Assembly: GCF_024594815.1 (NCBI RefSeq)
Contig: NZ_JANJOU010000028.1
Span: 19,665 to 83,664, forward strand
Source: Roseomonas populi
GTDB taxonomy: Bacteria > Pseudomonadota > Alphaproteobacteria > Acetobacterales > Acetobacteraceae
Reading direction: 5' to 3'
Length of the DNA stretch: 64,000 nucleotides
Shown: positions 40,658-49,274 of the stretch, one piece after another
How the letters are laid out: every line of letters begins with the position of its first letter
Position numbering within the stretch: the first letter of the stretch is position 1
Made by a program: the position numbers and the translations under genes
Notes under the pieces: model-generated
Seen by the model: the letters and a program-made list of their open reading frames with translations, nothing else
What the model was told of the DNA's origin: nothing
Database searches by the model: none

Positions 40658-41379
40658 GCGAGGAGCCCGAGGAGGTAGGCCAGCAGCAGCAGGAGCGCGC
40701 CCAGCGACAGCACAAGGCTCGCGAGGTCCCAGCCGGAGGAGGCGGGGGAGCGCGCCCCCAGCCCCGCCGCGCGCCGCTCCGCCAACGCGGTCAGGGTGCC
40801 CGCCGCGAGGCGTGCCAGGAGCCAGAGCGCGAGGGCGTTGAGCAGCAGCAGGTCGCCCCCGAGCGGCCGCCAGGCCACGAGGAGGAGAACGAAGGGTGCC
40901 GCCTCCCAGTAGCGGTGGGTTCGGAAGGCCACGCCCGGCACCCCTGCTTCCGCCGCAGCGAAGCCGCGCGCCAGCGCCGCCCGGTGCCGCCATGCGGAAG
41001 CGATCCCGACGGCGCTTCCGCCGAGGGCAAGCAGGGCGGCCAGGAGGCGCGGGTCGCCAAGCAGCGACACCATCCCCCCCGCGCCCTTCAGCCCGAGGGA
41101 GGGGGAGAGCAGCGCCTCAAGCCCGCCGCGCAGCCGGGCCGCGGTGGGTTCCAGGCCAAGAAGGGAGGCGCCCGGCTCCGCCCCGGCCAGCACGACGAAG
41201 GGCAGCAGCGCCAGCCCGGCCCAGGACGCCGCCGAGGCGGCGCGCTGCGGGGCGGCCGCGCCCGGCCCCCCGGCCGCGAGGAAAGCGGCCCGCGCCCCGC
41301 GCCGGTCCAGCGGCGGCGCGGCGGGCTCCGGCCCGGTCCAGCGGCGGCTGTCGATCGGCGGCCCCTGCCCCGTGCTCAC
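40654..41379 (-). CDS. Hypothetical membrane protein
   Basis: 241 residues. A proline- and alanine-rich cytoplasmic N-terminus (about 1-45) precedes five or so membrane helices to the C-terminus (LASLVLSLGALLLLLAYLLG). No family is recognised. It is the first gene of the pair with the exported protein at 40241. A run of similar small membrane and secreted genes extends from here to 33059. Confidence 0.62.
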   Translation of the reverse strand: MSTGQGPPIDSRRWTGPEPAAPPLDRRGARAAFLAAGGPGAAAPQRAASAASWAGLALLPFVVLAGAEPGASLLGLEPTAARLRGGLEALLSPSLGLKGAGGMVSLLGDPRLLAALLALGGSAVGIASAWRHRAALARGFAAAEAGVPGVAFRTHRYWEAAPFVLLLVAWRPLGGDLLLLNALALWLLARLAAGTLTALAERRAAGLGARSPASSGWDLASLVLSLGALLLLLAYLLGLLA

Positions 41380-41517
41380 GTTCTCGTCCGGCCCCCCGCC
41401 CCGGCCCGAACTTAGGGGACGGGCGGGCCAGGGCCTAGCTCACACTCCCCTCGCCCGCCGATCCGGGCCGCCGGCCGGGGTTGCCGCCCCCCTGCCCCGA
41501 GTTCACCATGGCCAGGC

Positions 41518-42285
41518 ATGGCCGAGATCACCTGGCGCGCGGCGGAGCCGGAGGCGTTGGCCTCGCGCGTGGACTTCACCATCGACCTCCGCACCGGGCG
41601 GCTCCGCACGGACCCGCTGGACCGCATCGCGAGCCTTTTCATCGGTCTAGCCCAGTACCAGGCAGCGCGTTACGTCGAGCACCGCCCCGTGCACGACCTC
41701 CTGACTGAGGGCGCGACGCCGCTGCAGGACGGGATCGCCGCGTTGCTCGCCGCCGATCCCTGGCTGCGCGAGATGGGCCTCTCCGTCGTCACCGTTCGCA
41801 TTGCCGGGCTGAGCCCGAGCGCGGAGCTGGCCCGCGCCCTCGAGACACCGACCTTCGAGCGCGCGCTGATGGCCCCCTCGGACTGGCGCCACGACGGTCG
41901 GCCGGTGGTGGCGCTGATCTTGCGCTACGGTGCGGCCGCGCAGTCGGTGATCCCGCTCACCCTCGACGGGGCGGAGCAGCCGCGACAGCCGGAAGAACGG
42001 CTCGCCGCGGCGATGAAGTGGGGATCGGCCCCGGAAGGCCGGACCCTCATCATGGCCCAGCAGCGTCTCGGCGCCGCCCGGCTGCAACCGGATTGCCTGG
42101 GCTGGAACGGCAACGCGCTCGTCCCGCGGCCCGAGCCGCCGCTATGGGATGTAGTCGCCTCGCGACAGTCCCGCCGCCCCGCCCGGCTCCTTGAGCAGCC
42201 TCATTCCCGTCAACACCTGCCGCGACTGTTACGGAGGCGCCGCAGTGTCTCTCGCCGACAGGTTTCCCCGCTGAGGATTGGCTGA
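41518..42285 (+). CDS. Hypothetical protein with an SPFH-like segment
   Basis: 255 residues. LQDGIAALLAADPWLREMGL then RIAGLSPSAELARALETPTF looks like the end of an SPFH/band-7 domain, but the membrane anchor and first part of that domain are absent. The middle (DWRHDGRPVVALILRYGAA, then RTLIMAQQRLGAARLQPDCLGW) has no match I can name, and the last 40 residues are arginine-rich and low-complexity. It may be a small fusion or an eroded gene. Confidence 0.5.
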   Translation: MAEITWRAAEPEALASRVDFTIDLRTGRLRTDPLDRIASLFIGLAQYQAARYVEHRPVHDLLTEGATPLQDGIAALLAADPWLREMGLSVVTVRIAGLSPSAELARALETPTFERALMAPSDWRHDGRPVVALILRYGAAAQSVIPLTLDGAEQPRQPEERLAAAMKWGSAPEGRTLIMAQQRLGAARLQPDCLGWNGNALVPRPEPPLWDVVASRQSRRPARLLEQPHSRQHLPRLLRRRRSVSRRQVSPLRIG

Positions 42286-42309
42286 GCAGGCCTGTCCCGG
42301 AGGGCACGG

Positions 42310-43080
42310 TCACACATTGAGGCGAGGCTGCTCAGGCGCGCCCGATCCGCCGCCGCGGCGCGCCATTTCCCTCCTTGCCGTGAAGAGCATGTCCGGGTTC
42401 CGCCGGAACGCCCTGTCCAGCACGCGCGCGAGCTGCGCCTCGTACAGCTCGTCCCAGCGCCGCCCCTGGAGGGGGCCACTCGGTACGCGCACCAGCAACG
42501 CCGGCTCCGCCGACCAGGCCAGCAGCCGGTCCAGCTTCACCAGGGCCAGCATGTCGCGCAGGTGATGCGCCGTCACGTAGGCGTCAGGCCCGGCCCGGTG
42601 GGCGGGCAGACCCGTCGCGCGGTCCAGCCCCGCCGGGCGGCGCCAGTAGCGCAGGCCCTGGTTGGAGTGGGTGGGGGCGTCCGGCCAGACCCGCAAGGCG
42701 CATTTCCACGTGCAGATCCAGTGCGCCCGCCCGCTCAGGGCCGGCATGCACCAGCGCTGCTCGAACGCCGCGCGGTGCGCCGCGAGCGCGAGCGTGTGCC
42801 CGCCGCTCAGGATCACCGGCGCCACCTCGGCCCAGGGCCGCGCCTCCGCCACGTCCTCGTCCACGATGTGGTGGATGGCCGAGGTGACGGCGGAGATGGG
42901 GAAATCCGGGCGCACGAGCCGCGACCCCGGGCCGCCATCCAGGTCCCAGCTGCCGTCGGCTTCCTGCGCCAGATCCTGCCAGCCGATCTCCACCACACCG
43001 CCATTGGCGAAACTGTCCCCGGTCGTCTCGAGGTCGATGACGCGCAGCCGTGCTGCCAGCGGCGTGGAACTCTCCATCAT
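42310..43080 (-). CDS. DnaQ-like 3'-5' exonuclease
   Basis: 256 residues of the DEDDh exonuclease superfamily: Exo I LRVIDLETTG (about 13-22), Exo II around ALAAHRAAFEQRW (about 97-109) and Exo III HRAGPDAYVTAHHLRDML with the H-x-A-x-x-D-A spacing. Mg-dependent trimming of single-stranded DNA or RNA ends is the family reaction. A C-terminal segment of about 80 residues follows. ATG 43080 or 43077. It is divergent from the antiporter gene at 43194. Confidence 0.88.
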   Translation of the reverse strand: MMESSTPLAARLRVIDLETTGDSFANGGVVEIGWQDLAQEADGSWDLDGGPGSRLVRPDFPISAVTSAIHHIVDEDVAEARPWAEVAPVILSGGHTLALAAHRAAFEQRWCMPALSGRAHWICTWKCALRVWPDAPTHSNQGLRYWRRPAGLDRATGLPAHRAGPDAYVTAHHLRDMLALVKLDRLLAWSAEPALLVRVPSGPLQGRRWDELYEAQLARVLDRAFRRNPDMLFTARREMARRGGGSGAPEQPRLNV

Positions 43081-43193
43081 GGCTCTCCTAACCGACGATG
43101 GGGCTCAGGGCTCGACCCGGAACTTGCGGCGTCTGGTCCGGCGTAACTGAGGTCGCCCCGCGCACGTTCCGTCCGCATACAGGGGCGAGGGAC

Positions 43194-44693
43194 ATGGGAT
43201 CTGTCGAGTTCGTGGCCCTCCTCCTCGCGGGGATCGGTCCATTGCTGGCCCTATCGCATCTGCTCGGCGTTCCGGCGACGGTGGTCCTGTTCGGCACCGG
43301 CCTCGCCATCGGCTTCCTACCCGGCGACGCGCCGGTGAAGGTGGATCCGGACCTCGCGATCTGGCTCTTCCTGCCTCCGGTCATCTACGCCTCTGCGGTC
43401 CGGATCACGCCGCACCTGCTGCGGCACGCGCTGCTGCCGGGAGTGGCCGTCGGGGGCGGACTCGCGCTTGCCACCGTGCTGGGCGTCGCGGCGGCCGTGC
43501 ACTTCCTCCTCCTACCGGGCCTTCCGGCGGCTGCCGCGCTGGTGCTCGGCGTCGTTGCGGCGCTCTTCGACACGCGCCTGTTCCAGGAGGTGAAGGGTGT
43601 CCCGCGCGTGCCCCGCGCCCTGGCCGACGCGCTGAAGGCGCGCGAGATGGCCTCCCGCGTCGTGGCGCTCACCGTACTCGCCATCATCGCCTCTTCCGTC
43701 CGGGAGGGCACGCCGCCCGGGATCGGGGAAGGGGCGCTGCACGTCGCCTGGGCCCTGCTCGGCGGCTCCGCCGCTGGCCTGGGGATCGGCCGCACTGTCC
43801 TTTGGCTACGCGACCGGGCAGGGCCGGCGCCGGTCGAGATCGCGGTCTCCCTCGCCACCCCTTATCTCGGTGCGCTCGCGGCCCGGAGCCTCGGCCTCTC
43901 GCTCGCGGTGACTGTCATCGCCGCGGCGCTGACCGTCTCCGCCGCGCGGGTGGACACCCGGACCGGGGAGGCCCGCTCCTCCGCAGAGGCCCGGATCTCC
44001 GCCATGGCGTTCTGGGAAGAGGCGAGCCTGCTCGTCTCCTCGATCCTGTTCCTTCTGGCGGGGCTGGCGGTGCCGGACGCGCTTGGCGACCTCGGGGGCT
44101 GGTCGCCGGCCACTGCCGTCGCGGCGGCCGCGGGCATCCTCCTCCTCGTTCTTCTCCTCTCCTGGCTCGGCTCAGCCGTCTCGACGCGCCTGCCGCCCGT
44201 GCGCGAGGCGCTGGCCGGGGAGGACACGGCCGGGCGCGCTGCCGCGGCGGGCGTGATGGCCTGGGCCTCCACCCGCTCCGTCCTCGGCCTCGTCGTCGTG
44301 CTCTCGGTGCCCGCGTCCTGGCCGGACGGGACACCCGTCGCGGAGCGCGGCCTGCTGCTCGTGGTCGCTGCACTAGTCGTGCTCGGCTCCGTCGGCGTCC
44401 AGGGCTTCACCCTGCGGCGCGCAATCCGTGCGGCGGCGTTGCAGGGCAGCGGGGATGCGAAGGGCGAGGAGGCGCGGGCGCGCGAGGCAGCGACCGAGGC
44501 GCGCGAGCGGGCCACAGGCGAGGATGCCGCGCACCCCGAGGGGATCGCGGCCGAGCGGCGCGTCCTGGTGAAGATGCGGGAGAGGGACGAGATCGGGGAT
44601 GAGGCGCTGCACAACCTCCTGCGCGAGGGGGATCTGCGGAAGCGGGCGGCGGAGGGCGACAGCGGGCCCGGCGCGCCGCCCCCAAAGCCCTGA
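43194..44693 (+). CDS. CPA1-type Na+/H+ antiporter
   Basis: 499 residues with 12 or so membrane helices (about 1-420) and a charged cytoplasmic tail (about 425-499, rich in Glu/Arg/Ala). IWLFLPPVIYASAVRI and the VLGVVAALFDTRLF region belong to the CPA1 fold; the ion-binding region here reads LFDTRL rather than the usual ND pair, so coupling may differ. It exchanges Na+ or K+ for H+. ATG 43194 follows GGGGCGAGGGA; the upstream frame to 43098 is not homologous. Confidence 0.82.
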   Translation: MGSVEFVALLLAGIGPLLALSHLLGVPATVVLFGTGLAIGFLPGDAPVKVDPDLAIWLFLPPVIYASAVRITPHLLRHALLPGVAVGGGLALATVLGVAAAVHFLLLPGLPAAAALVLGVVAALFDTRLFQEVKGVPRVPRALADALKAREMASRVVALTVLAIIASSVREGTPPGIGEGALHVAWALLGGSAAGLGIGRTVLWLRDRAGPAPVEIAVSLATPYLGALAARSLGLSLAVTVIAAALTVSAARVDTRTGEARSSAEARISAMAFWEEASLLVSSILFLLAGLAVPDALGDLGGWSPATAVAAAAGILLLVLLLSWLGSAVSTRLPPVREALAGEDTAGRAAAAGVMAWASTRSVLGLVVVLSVPASWPDGTPVAERGLLLVVAALVVLGSVGVQGFTLRRAIRAAALQGSGDAKGEEARAREAATEARERATGEDAAHPEGIAAERRVLVKMRERDEIGDEALHNLLREGDLRKRAAEGDSGPGAPPPKP

Positions 44694-44881
44694 GCCGCGC
44701 TCGGACCACCAGCGGGTTGCCCCCTTCGCGGGCCGGCTCATGCCCGTGCACCCGACCCAGCCTCCGAGTGGCTGGATCGCATGAAGCGGGGTCATCCCGG
44801 TGCCAGACTTCGCTTCCGTCCGACAGGCCGTGATGGGCCCCGGCCGGTTCGGCTTGACACCGCTGGGCGCCCATTTCTAAC

Positions 44882-44899
44882 TTACCTATCGATAAGTAA
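44882..44899. promoter_or_regulatory. 18-bp TetR-type operator
   Basis: TTAC-C-TATC-GATA-A-GTAA is an inverted repeat with only the C/A pair unmatched, lying 15 bases before the TetR ATG. It is the one AT-rich island in a GC-rich region. Its position over the promoter of the TetR-acyltransferase operon fits autorepression by the TetR protein. Confidence 0.75.
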
Positions 44900-44913
44900 T
44901 TAAGGTGCCTAGG

Positions 44914-45537
44914 ATGGCCCGCTACGAGAGCAAGCGTCGGCAGATCGAGGAGACCGCGATGCGTCTTTTCGCGGACCGCGGCGTGGATGCCGTCTCCATG
45001 CGCGACATCGGCGCGGCCTGCGGCATCTCCGGGCCCGGCGTGCTCTCCCATTTCGGGAGCAAGGACGCCCTCGTCGCGGCGCTCTTCGCCGAGGGCTATG
45101 CCGGCTACGCGGCCCGGATCGCCGAGGCCATGCCGGCAGGGGGACCCTTCCGCGAGCGGCTCGGCGCGGTGATCGTCGCGGTGCTGAGGCTTCACGACGA
45201 GGACCAGGACCGCTTCCGCTTCCTTGTCCTGCGGCAGCACGACCATCTCGCGAGCGTCCAGGGCGGCGATGCCAGCCCCGTCGAGGTGATCCGCGCGCTG
45301 GTCGAGGGTGCCATGGCGGCCGGCGAGATCCCGCGCCGCGACCCTGACCTCGCTGCCCTCGCGGTGATCGGCCTCGTGCTGCAGCCGGCGACGGGGCGGC
45401 TCTACGGCCGCCTGACGGGTCCTCTCATCCCCCTCGCCGCGGAGATCACGGCGATGGCCTGGGGTGCCCTCATGGCCGGGAGCGAGGCGCCGGCCCCGGC
45501 ACGACCCTCTCGCCGCTCCAGGAGCACCCAGCGATGA
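44914..45537 (+). CDS. TetR-family repressor
   Basis: 207 residues. N-terminal HTH (about 8-52: AMRLFADRGVDAVSMRDIGA then GISGPGVLSHFGSKDALVAA), which is the canonical TetR pattern, and a C-terminal helical ligand domain (about 60-195). ATG 44914 is preferred to the GTG at 44905 because the family starts at ARYESKRRQ. The stop overlaps the start of the acyltransferase gene (ATGA), so it is co-transcribed with and likely controls it through the upstream palindrome. Inducer unknown; a fatty acyl compound is plausible. Confidence 0.92.
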   Translation: MARYESKRRQIEETAMRLFADRGVDAVSMRDIGAACGISGPGVLSHFGSKDALVAALFAEGYAGYAARIAEAMPAGGPFRERLGAVIVAVLRLHDEDQDRFRFLVLRQHDHLASVQGGDASPVEVIRALVEGAMAAGEIPRRDPDLAALAVIGLVLQPATGRLYGRLTGPLIPLAAEITAMAWGALMAGSEAPAPARPSRRSRSTQR

Positions 45538-48500
45538 ACCAGCCCATCCCGGAGGGGCGGCCCGCCATCCTCACCCGCCGCCTCCTGCCGCTCGTCGTCG
45601 CGCAAGGGTGCGGGGGGTTCAACGACAACCTCGTCAAGAACGCCCTCGTCATCCTCGCGCTCTTCCGGCTCGGGGAGGGCGGCATCGCCTTCTCCGCCCT
45701 CGCCGGGGCGCTCCTCATCGCGCCCTACATCCTCCTCTCCGCCACCGCCGGCGCGCTCGCCGACCGCATGCCAAAGCGGACCCTCATCGTCAGGCTGAAG
45801 GTCTTCGAGGTCGGCCTCGTGCTCCTCGCCGGGCTTGGCTTCCTCACGGGCAGCGTCGGGCTGCTGCTCGGCGTCATCCTCGGCCTCGGGATCCAGGCCG
45901 CGCTCTTCGGGCCGGTGAAGTACGCCATCCTCCCCGAGCACCTCCGGCACGACGAGCTCATCGCCGGCAACGGCGCCATCGAGGCGGCGACCTTCGTCAC
46001 CATCGTGCTCGGCACCGTGGCGGGCGGTGCCCTCATCCTCCTGACGGACGGGGCCACCCTCGTCGCCGCGCTCGGGGCCGGCGCCGCCCTCCTCGGCCTC
46101 GTTGCCGCGCTGAGGATCCCGCCCACGGTCGCGGCGGCGCCCGGCACCCCGGTGGAAACGAACCTTGTCCGCGCCTCCTGGCACTGCGTGCGGGACGCCT
46201 TCGCCCATCGCCCGATTCGCCTCTCCATCCTCGGCCTCTCCGGCTTCTGGACGGTCGGCTCGACGGTCATCACCGCCCTGCCGGTCGTCGCGCGGGACAC
46301 GCTCGGCGGCACGGGGGGCGTGCTCACACTGTTTCTCGTCGTCTTCGCGCTCGGTGTCGGGGCGGGGTCGCTCCTCTGCGCTCGCCTGCTCCGGGGCGAG
46401 GTCAGCCCGCGGCACGTTCCCCTCGCCGCCCTGGGCCTTGGTATCCTCACCGGCGCCTTCGCCCTTCTCGCCGCCGCGCTCGGCCCGGTCGCCGCGGGCG
46501 GGCCGGTGGATCTGTTTCGCTCGGCCGGCGGCCTGCTCCTTCTGCTCAGCCTCCTGGGGCTGGCGGTCTGCGGCGGCGTCTTCTCCGTTCCGCTCTACGC
46601 CATCCTGCAGGAGAGCGCCGATCCGGCCCGCCGTGCCAGCACCATCGCAGCGAACAACATCGTCAACGCCGTCGCGATGGTCGCGGGCGCCGGCCTGGCC
46701 GCGGGTCTCGCCGCCCTCGGCCTGTCCGTCACGGGCGTCCTCCTCGTCACCGCCGCCCTCACGCTTCTCGGCGCCGGCTACATCGTGCGGATCCTGCCGC
46801 AGGACGTGCTGCGGACCCTGTTCCGCGGCTATTTCGACACCTTCCACGGCGTGGACGTGCGGGGGCTGGAGAACTACCGGGCGGCGGGGGACCGGCTCGT
46901 CATCGTCTCGAACCACCTCTCCTTCGCCGATGCCTGCCTCATCGCCTGCTACCTGCCGCGCAGCCCGACCTTCGCAGTGAACACCGCCATCGCGGATCGC
47001 TGGTGGACGCGCCCCTTCCTTGCCGCGGTGGAGGTCTTCAAGGTCGACATCGCCTCCCCCTTCGCGATCAAGCGCATGGTCGAGGCCGTGCGCGACGGCG
47101 GCCGGCAGCTCATGATCTTCCCGGAGGGGCGGCTGACGAAGACCGGCGCCCTGATGAAGGTTTACGAGGGGGCGGGCGTCGTCGCCGACAAGTCGGGCGC
47201 GAAGGTGCTGCCGATTTCGATCCAGGGCCTGCAGTTCACGCGCCTCAGCCGGCTGAAGGGGCGCCTTCCCATGCGCTGGTTCCCGCGCCTCTCGATCACC
47301 ATTCTGCCGGCGGTGGAACTGCGCCCGGAGGGCGCGGCGGAGATGACACCCCGCAAACGGCGGGAGGCGGTCGGCTTGGCCCTCGGCGACCTGATGACGG
47401 ACGCCGTCTATCGCTCGAAGCCGGTGGACCGGACGATCTTCGAGGCGCTGCTGGATGCCCGCGACCTCCATGGCGGCGGCACCCCTATCGCCGAGGACAT
47501 CGCTCGCGAACCGATCTCCTACGATCGCATCGTCACAGGCGCCCTCGCGCTGGGCCGGAAGATCGCCGCATTCGACGACGCGGCCCGTCTCGCCGGCCCA
47601 TGTCCCGCACCGGAGGTCACGGATGGCGAGCAGGCCCTACCCGCTGCGGTCGGCCTGATGCTGCCGAACGCCAACGCCGCCCTTGTTGCTTTCATGGCGC
47701 TGCAGGCCAGCCGGCGCGTGCCGGCCATGCTGAACTTCTCCGCCGGCGCAGATGCTATGCTCTCGGCCTGCCGCAGCGCGGATCTCGCGACCGTCGTCTC
47801 CAGCCGCGCCTTCGTCGAGCGCGCCAAGCTCGGCAAGGTCGTGGAGCGGATGGCGCCGCATGTCCGCTTCCTCTGGCTAGAGGACCTGCGGGCCGGGCTG
47901 ACCTGGCGCGACAAGCTCGGGGCGAAGCTCCGCGGCCTCTTCGCGCGCCGCATCGCCGAGCGCGGCGCGGACCCCGACGCGCCCGCCCTCATCCTGTTCA
48001 CCAGCGGGTCCGAGGGGGCGCCGAAGGGCGTCGTCCATTCCAGCCGCACGCTGCTGGCGAACATTGCGCAGATCTCGACCGTGGTGGACTTCACGGCCTC
48101 CGACCGCGTCTTCTCGGCGCTGCCGATGTTCCATTCCTTCGGCATGACCGGCGGCACCCTCTTGCCGATCCTGCACGGGGTGCGGACCTTCTTCTATCCT
48201 TCGCCGCTGCACTACCGGATCGTGCCGGCGCTGATCTACGACACCGACGCGACCATCGCCTTCGGCACGGACACCTTCCTCAACGGCTGGGCCCGCTTCG
48301 CCCACCCTTATGACTTCTACGCCATCCGCTACGTCTTCGCCGGCGCGGAGCGCGTCCGCCCCGAGACGAAGCAGCTCTACGCCGAGCGCTTCGGCGTGCG
48401 GGTGCTGGAGGGATATGGCGCTACCGAGACCGCTCCGGCGCTGGCCCTCAACACGGCGATGCACGCCCGCCCCGGCACGGTCGGCCGCTTCCTGCCGGGC

Positions 48501-49025
48501 ATCGAGACGCGCCTTGATCCGGTGCCCGGCATCCCCGGGGGCGGCCAGCTCTGGGTTCGCGGGCCGAACGTGATGCTCGGCTATCTCAGGCCCGAGCGCC
48601 CGGCCGTGATCCAGCCGCCGGCGGGGGGCTGGTACGACACCGGCGACGTCGTGGAGGTGAGCCCCGACCGCTACGGGCGCGTCGTCGGCCGCGTGAAGCG
48701 CTGGGCCAACATCGCCGGCGAGAAGGTCTCCCTCGTCGCCGCCGAGGAGCTGGCCGCCCTCCTCTGGCCCGGCGCCTCGCACGCCGTGGTGAAGGTTCCC
48801 GACCCGAAGAAGGGGGAGGCGCTGGTGCTGGCCACGACCCAGACGGACGCGACCGCGGAGGCGCTGGTGGCCTTCGCGCGGGGCCGGATGGTGGCGGAGA
48901 TCGCCGTCCCCCGGATGGTCGTCCCGGTCGGGGCGCTCCCGCTTCTCGGGACCGGAAAGACCGACCTTCCCGGCGTGGAGGCGATCGTGGGAGCCGCGCT
49001 GCGTCCCAGCACGGTCCCGGCCTAA
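45534..49025 (+). CDS. Three-domain lysophospholipid transporter/acyltransferase/acyl-ACP synthetase
   Basis: 1163 residues fusing three E. coli functions in one chain: an LplT-like MFS flippase (1-410, NDNLVKNALVILALF at the start), a PlsC acyltransferase (about 430-640) with H-x4-D in NHLSFADA and the glycerol-binding FPEGRLTKTGALMK, and an AMP-binding ligase (about 690-1155) with P-loop LFTSGSEGAPKG and the core YGATE. It reimports lysophospholipid, activates fatty acid and re-acylates phosphatidylethanolamine at the inner membrane. ATG 45534 overlaps the TetR stop. Confidence 0.9.
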   Translation: MNQPIPEGRPAILTRRLLPLVVAQGCGGFNDNLVKNALVILALFRLGEGGIAFSALAGALLIAPYILLSATAGALADRMPKRTLIVRLKVFEVGLVLLAGLGFLTGSVGLLLGVILGLGIQAALFGPVKYAILPEHLRHDELIAGNGAIEAATFVTIVLGTVAGGALILLTDGATLVAALGAGAALLGLVAALRIPPTVAAAPGTPVETNLVRASWHCVRDAFAHRPIRLSILGLSGFWTVGSTVITALPVVARDTLGGTGGVLTLFLVVFALGVGAGSLLCARLLRGEVSPRHVPLAALGLGILTGAFALLAAALGPVAAGGPVDLFRSAGGLLLLLSLLGLAVCGGVFSVPLYAILQESADPARRASTIAANNIVNAVAMVAGAGLAAGLAALGLSVTGVLLVTAALTLLGAGYIVRILPQDVLRTLFRGYFDTFHGVDVRGLENYRAAGDRLVIVSNHLSFADACLIACYLPRSPTFAVNTAIADRWWTRPFLAAVEVFKVDIASPFAIKRMVEAVRDGGRQLMIFPEGRLTKTGALMKVYEGAGVVADKSGAKVLPISIQGLQFTRLSRLKGRLPMRWFPRLSITILPAVELRPEGAAEMTPRKRREAVGLALGDLMTDAVYRSKPVDRTIFEALLDARDLHGGGTPIAEDIAREPISYDRIVTGALALGRKIAAFDDAARLAGPCPAPEVTDGEQALPAAVGLMLPNANAALVAFMALQASRRVPAMLNFSAGADAMLSACRSADLATVVSSRAFVERAKLGKVVERMAPHVRFLWLEDLRAGLTWRDKLGAKLRGLFARRIAERGADPDAPALILFTSGSEGAPKGVVHSSRTLLANIAQISTVVDFTASDRVFSALPMFHSFGMTGGTLLPILHGVRTFFYPSPLHYRIVPALIYDTDATIAFGTDTFLNGWARFAHPYDFYAIRYVFAGAERVRPETKQLYAERFGVRVLEGYGATETAPALALNTAMHARPGTVGRFLPGIETRLDPVPGIPGGGQLWVRGPNVMLGYLRPERPAVIQPPAGGWYDTGDVVEVSPDRYGRVVGRVKRWANIAGEKVSLVAAEELAALLWPGASHAVVKVPDPKKGEALVLATTQTDATAEALVAFARGRMVAEIAVPRMVVPVGALPLLGTGKTDLPGVEAIVGAALRPSTVPA

Positions 49026-49274
49026 CCCTCGACGACGCCTTGGGGCGAAGGACCGCAGCCCTGCCGTCGCGCGGACGTGCCGGGGAATGGCACGGCGGGC
49101 GCGCCGCACCGATTGCTCCCGCCCGGCCTCCTGTCCAGTCTTGATCTCACTCTCCCGCATACCGTGTTGGGTAAGGGACGCTTGGCCAGGGCGGCACCAA
49201 CAGCCCTGTCATCATCAGGTCAAGGAAGACGCAGCATGACGCAACGTCACAACATGCCAGTTCGGGGCTGAACC

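Noticed and set aside
49077..49271. Short frame between the acyltransferase and methyltransferase genes
   Set aside because: No ribosome site, no motif and arginine/leucine-biased shadow composition.
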